Shown here: in pieces, positions 60,481 to 64,000 of the stretch
Numbering within the stretch: position 1 is the stretch's first letter
Layout of the letters: every line of letters starts with the position of its first letter
Assembly: GCF_945859705.1 (NCBI RefSeq)
Contig: NC_079136.1
Coordinates: 116,743,028-116,807,027, forward strand
Length of the DNA: 64,000 nt
From: Episyrphus balteatus
Lineage: Eukaryota; Arthropoda; Insecta; Diptera; Syrphidae
Direction of reading: 5' to 3'
Program-made: the position numbers and the translations under genes
The notes under the pieces: generated by a model
Database searches by the model: none
What the model saw: only the letters and a program-made list of their open reading frames with translations
What the model was told of the DNA's origin: nothing

Positions 60481-60787
60481 TAGGTTTGAGAGATTCCTAA
60501 AAAGACCTGAAAAAGTTCTATGTTAACCCTTCATTTAAGCAAGTTGTCTAACCAACCACCTGAAAACCAATCCTTGCAGAAGAACACGTTCGAAAAGTGA
60601 TTTGTAACTTCATAAAGTATCTAAATTCCTTGATAATGATCTCTATCTCTCTCTCTCAGTGTAATGGCACCACATGTTTGCATACTATCCAATCAACTGT
60701 TTAGACAACTTGTAATGATACACAGTAAATACAAATGAAACTCAAAAAACTAAACTCCGCCACACTTATCCCACCCATTTGCCTGGT
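60481..60787. other. Unique non-coding DNA before the GC-rich block
   Basis: Contains a short TCTCTATCTCTCTCTCTC tract near 60,640. No gene is visible. Confidence 0.5.
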
Positions 60788-60954
60788 CTAGTTTGTTTTG
60801 ACCATGGTTGGCCGATTGTATGAATCGAAACCAAATCGTGTTATTTTTTTTTTTCTATCTTTGTTTTTGGAATTCCAAAACAGAGTGTCAATGCTTCTTC
60901 GAAAAAAAAACCTAAAACCCATCACTAAAATCCAAACTCTCATTTTGGGTAAGC

Positions 60955-61242
60955 AAACCCATTTAGAGAAAGACCTCATGACGTTCCTCGTATTTTTGCG
61001 ATACACCACGCCACGCAGTGGCTGACCGTTTCGTTGGCGGTAGTCGTCGTCGTAATCGACATCGTCGTCGTTGTTGTCCTCAAAACTCGCTTCGTCGATG
61101 TCAACGATGCAAATCGTATTGAAATTCTGGTCAAGCAAATGACATCGAAAATTACCTCCCTGATTAGGATTTAGCAGTTTGTTTTCCGCTCGGTCGCCGA
61201 TTACATAGCCTGGCGCGTCGTCAGCAATGTTTCCATAGAATC
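60955..61242 (-). CDS. Tentative exon, acidic Asp-rich segment, unknown protein
   Basis: The minus-strand frame is open from about 61,252 to 60,788. After a possible acceptor (CATTAG at about 61,243) it reads a balanced, protein-like sequence including GYVIGDRAENKLLNPNQGG, then an acidic stretch (DNNDDDVDYDDDYRQRNG), then RGVVYRKNTRNVM. Codon choice mixes GAC/GAT, and most codons end in C or G, as in many fly exons. There is no in-frame ATG upstream, so it would be internal. Against it: no consensus donor is seen, and the opposite strand is also open here, with a Val-rich reading of the same CGT repeat. I do not recognize the family. Confidence 0.27.
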
Positions 61243-61380
61243 CTAATGCATTTCAATAAACCAGAACCAGAATCCGGCACCGAAGGACCAAAAAAAACGA
61301 TTGCACGAGAGGGGGCTTGTGTATTACGACGCAACAACGACGACGTCGAAGCACGGTATTTTGAATGGTTCAAATTGAAC

Positions 61381-61518
61381 CCACAACCGACGAACGAGCC
61401 TGTTACCAATACTAGGCGCCATCGCATTGCCACCACCGACCGCCGCGCCGCCACCACCGCTGGACAATATGACTGTGTTGGAACTCGAAACGCAGATTGT
61501 GCGTATACAGTTCGTATA
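61381..61518 (+). CDS. Tentative short exon, Pro-rich (LPPPTAAPPPPL), unknown protein
   Basis: The plus frame between a TGA near 61,376 and a TAA near 61,516 reads ILGAIALPPPTAAPPPPLDN followed by MTVLELETQIVRIQF. This is unusually protein-like and uses GC-ending codons. It ends just before GTATAA, a possible weak donor. An overlapping plus frame (61,246-61,572) and minus frames are also open because the region is GC-rich. Evidence is composition only. Confidence 0.22.
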
Positions 61519-61870
61519 ATTCGTGTCATGGGTTGTTGTACTTGTTGGGTTGACCAACGCCAACCAACATAATCCGCAAAAACATCCTCGACAAACACCG
61601 TCGGTCGTCGCCGCCCTCACCTGTCCGGCAAAATTGTGTAAGAGTGTAAGCCACGATATAGCGCTTTGGTATTTAAAGGGAGGTTTTTTGGTGAATTTGT
61701 TGCGGATGTTAATCCATGATGCCTCGCAGGTAAACGTAAGCGAGAGTTTTTGTCCTGATGCGTTGCGTTGCTGCTGCAATACGAAACGAAAACATTCTGT
61801 TTTCGAAAGATTTCAGTTGCATTTTCCCAGTTTTAACATCAGTGAAAAACTATTTAGATATTTATCCCCC

Positions 61871-62469
61871 TGATTTCGAATAACCCCGTTTTCATGGCTG
61901 TCCGATATTTTCGTTTGAAAATCGTTTTTCTATTTTTTTTTTAGGAAATATAGTGGTATTGATATGCCTTGACTATTGGGTGTTTATTTTATTGAGCCTT
62001 CACCTAGATACACCGTGTTTTTGAATTATTTTAAATTGACTGTCATTTGAAATTTAAATATTGCCTTTGATATGTCATTGGTGCGGTCGCACACACATGT
62101 CTATATTTATTTTTTGGAAATATTATGGTTGTGAATTATCGACACACTCTCACGCAGCAGTGTGCTGTGGGAAAATGTGTTTTGAAAATATACATATTTT
62201 TGAGGGTTAAGTTAAGGCATGAAGTGGAACTAATTATTCGCATGGTAAGCTTCACACACACGTGATTCAAAATGGAAATTATGTTTACACTTGGGGTTCA
62301 TCATCATCATTGAGCTTGAAGTTATTTGGAGATATAGGTTTATAATGGATTCAACAGAAATTTTGGGGTACTATTTGGGTTTTAAGGGATAGTGAAACAC
62401 TTCTTTAAAATAGTACACACACGGAGAAAAAAAAAATACTTTAAGTTAGGCAGATTTCTACAGGGTTTT
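61871..62469. other. AT-rich non-coding DNA
   Basis: No feature supported between the GC-rich block and element E copy B. Confidence 0.5.
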
Positions 62470-64000
62470 TGACGTGATAACGTTTACAAATCGATGAACC
62501 ATGGCAGCTTCTACGAAATTCCCGTTCCGCCTGAAATTTTTAGCAGTGTGGCATAAATTGAAATTCAAATTTAAAAATAAACTATTAGAGCTACAAAATT
62601 TTTTTATAGCTTATTTGAAAGGTAATAAGAATAACCTAAAGGTGAATACTACTAAAGGATTTTTAAAAATTAAAAAATAAGAGTAAAACGAAATTGCAAG
62701 ATAGTGGCTATTTTCTAAACTCGACGTTTAATGAAATTGAATTTTTTTTAATCGATACATAATTTTATTGTAAGGCTGAAAAAATGTATTAAAAAAAAAT
62801 CTCAAAAATTTCAAAACCAAGTTACGAACGATTTTTTAAACTAAAACATGTGATAGACTTTTGACAAAGTGGTGATTTATGGTAGGAGAAATTTTTCTTG
62901 ACAGTTTTAAAAATGCCATTCGAAAGATCATAAGAAATAAAATAAATTGAAATATGTTTTTTTGAAAAACACCTATTTTTTTAGGGGTATTTTTGGGTGT
63001 TTTTGTTTTATTTTTAGCATTTTTTCAGAGCTTTCAAAAAATGTTGAACATATATCTACGACATTAAAGGTATTGATCATGCTCAAGAAATTGGAATTTT
63101 AAAATTATTTTTGACTGAATAATGGCGGGAAAACAATTTTTTTGCAAGAAATTTTTTTGTTAGCCCTTTTTTAATCGTTTTTATTTATTTTTTTTTCTTT
63201 AACATGTAAATGAATGAAATTTATACTATATTCGATAATATACAGGACTATTATGCTATTTTGATCAATTTAATTTTGAAAAAACGGTAAAATAAAGTTT
63301 TTTTTTTTTAACATGTTATATCTTTTGATCTAGAGCAGATAAAAATTTGATTTAACTTTATTGAGCATGATTATAATATTACCTTTCATTTGATTTATCA
63401 CACATAACGGTACATTTACTAAAAGCTACACCGTGTACAATTAAAAAAAAAAAAAAAACTTGTGGAGATCTGTTGCCGATGACCAGCCACCAGTGTGGGA
63501 GGGAAGTAGATACTGTAATCTCAGTTTGAAATTTCAACATTTTTGGCTTTAATAAATTCTTAGTTTTAAGTAGGCATCGTACCTATTGATATGATTGAAG
63601 CGTCATATTAAAGCTGAAATAATAAGCTTTCTGATGAAATAAAATTCATTAAAGATTGTCATATATAAAAATCGACTTTAGGGTAATGTAAGAAAAAAAT
63701 TTTGATGCTTTTTGCTTTTTTTATGAGAATTGATTGGATTAAAAAAAAAACTCTAGCTCTTTTTGTAAATGTCGTTGATGTTAATATTTTGAGCTTAAAC
63801 AATAGGCTTTCACATGGTATAAATGTGTGATGTGATGGTTTTTAACAAATTATTTGTATACCTTTTGCGCATTGTAAACATTTTAGTATGCTTTTATTCT
63901 TTAGAAGATATATTAAGCTTTTTAATGATGTAATTTTTTTGTAATCTTTTCTTACAAAAAATTGATATAGGTAATGTTTTTCTACAAAATACACAGATAT
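62470..64000. mobile_element. Non-autonomous element E, copy B (inverted relative to copy A, cut by window end)
   Basis: Starts with GACGTGATAACGT and reads ATCGATGAACCATGGCAGC, ATAGCTTATTTGAAAGGTAA, CACATAACGGTA, GACCAGCCACCAGTGTGGGA and CAATGCGCAAAAGGTATACA (the last on the reverse strand), in the order expected for the reverse complement of copy A. By alignment only about 100-150 bp of its far end should lie beyond 64,000. No coding frame. Confidence 0.75.

Larger units (their letters stand above)
60788..61870. other. GC- and CpG-rich block, probable gene 5' region or exon(s)
   Basis: This stands out from the AT-rich surroundings. CGTCGT/GACGAC, CACCACCGACCGCCGCGCCG and many CpG occur between about 60,985 and 61,780, and all frames show longer open stretches. 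On plus, a strong donor-like GGTAAGC lies at about 60,949 after an ATG in good context (GACCATGG, 60,804). A TATA-like GTATTTAAAG at about 61,669 and an initiator-like CATCAGTG near 61,836 are also on plus. On minus, a 155-codon frame is open (see next entry). The signals conflict as to strand, so I call the block but not a gene model. Confidence 0.45.

Overview
This is AT-rich eukaryotic DNA, most likely from an insect with a large repeat-rich genome and probably a fly. The case for this is indirect: long homopolymer T/A runs, no bacterial gene density, hAT- and Transib-type transposon ends with clean target-site duplications, a (CTGT)n-linked dispersed repeat of the kind described in dipterans, and a motif matching the 3' end of a metazoan tRNA-Lys(CTT). 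No complete gene, rRNA or tRNA gene could be supported. The non-repetitive parts look intergenic or intronic.

Layout. Positions 1-17,622 are one very large satellite block of about 1,600 copies of an 11-bp unit (ATGTCCCGAAG and variants). It contains higher-order duplications of about 2.4-2.5 kb, 627 bp (330+297) and 319 bp. Near the right edge the unit flips strand at a small hairpin. Because the unit has no stop codon on either strand, the block is full of huge open frames that are almost certainly spurious.

From 17.6 to 64 kb the DNA is a mosaic of decayed and fairly intact mobile elements in AT-rich spacer. They include two related GC-rich inverted-repeat elements (19.2 and 25.7 kb), two clusters of a CACCCTTT-headed repeat (22.3-23.7 kb, and inverted at 53.4-53.8 kb) and a hAT-like element with a perfect 8-bp duplication (28.96-30.35 kb). 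There is also a Transib-like element with CACWATG ends and a 5-bp duplication (33.84-35.27 kb), and a 320-bp tandem triplicate (41.6-42.5 kb). Three copies of one dispersed repeat lie at 37.6, 52.0 and 58.7 kb; one adjoins 524 bp of almost pure (CTGT)131 and another is split by a 1-kb terminal-inverted-repeat element. A 590-bp MITE lies at 58.0 kb, and two inverted copies of a non-coding element of about 1.75 kb lie at 49.0 and 62.5 kb.

The most unusual structure is at 43.8-48.3 kb: about 17 copies of a sequence equal to the last 18 or so nucleotides of mature tRNA-Lys(CTT), including the post-transcriptional CCA, recurring about every 100-140 bp in a decayed tandem repeat. Its complement is what an LTR retroelement uses as a tRNA-Lys primer-binding site.

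The only stretch with gene-like composition is the GC- and CpG-rich block at about 60.8-61.8 kb. It may hold a first exon or promoter, but the strand is ambiguous.
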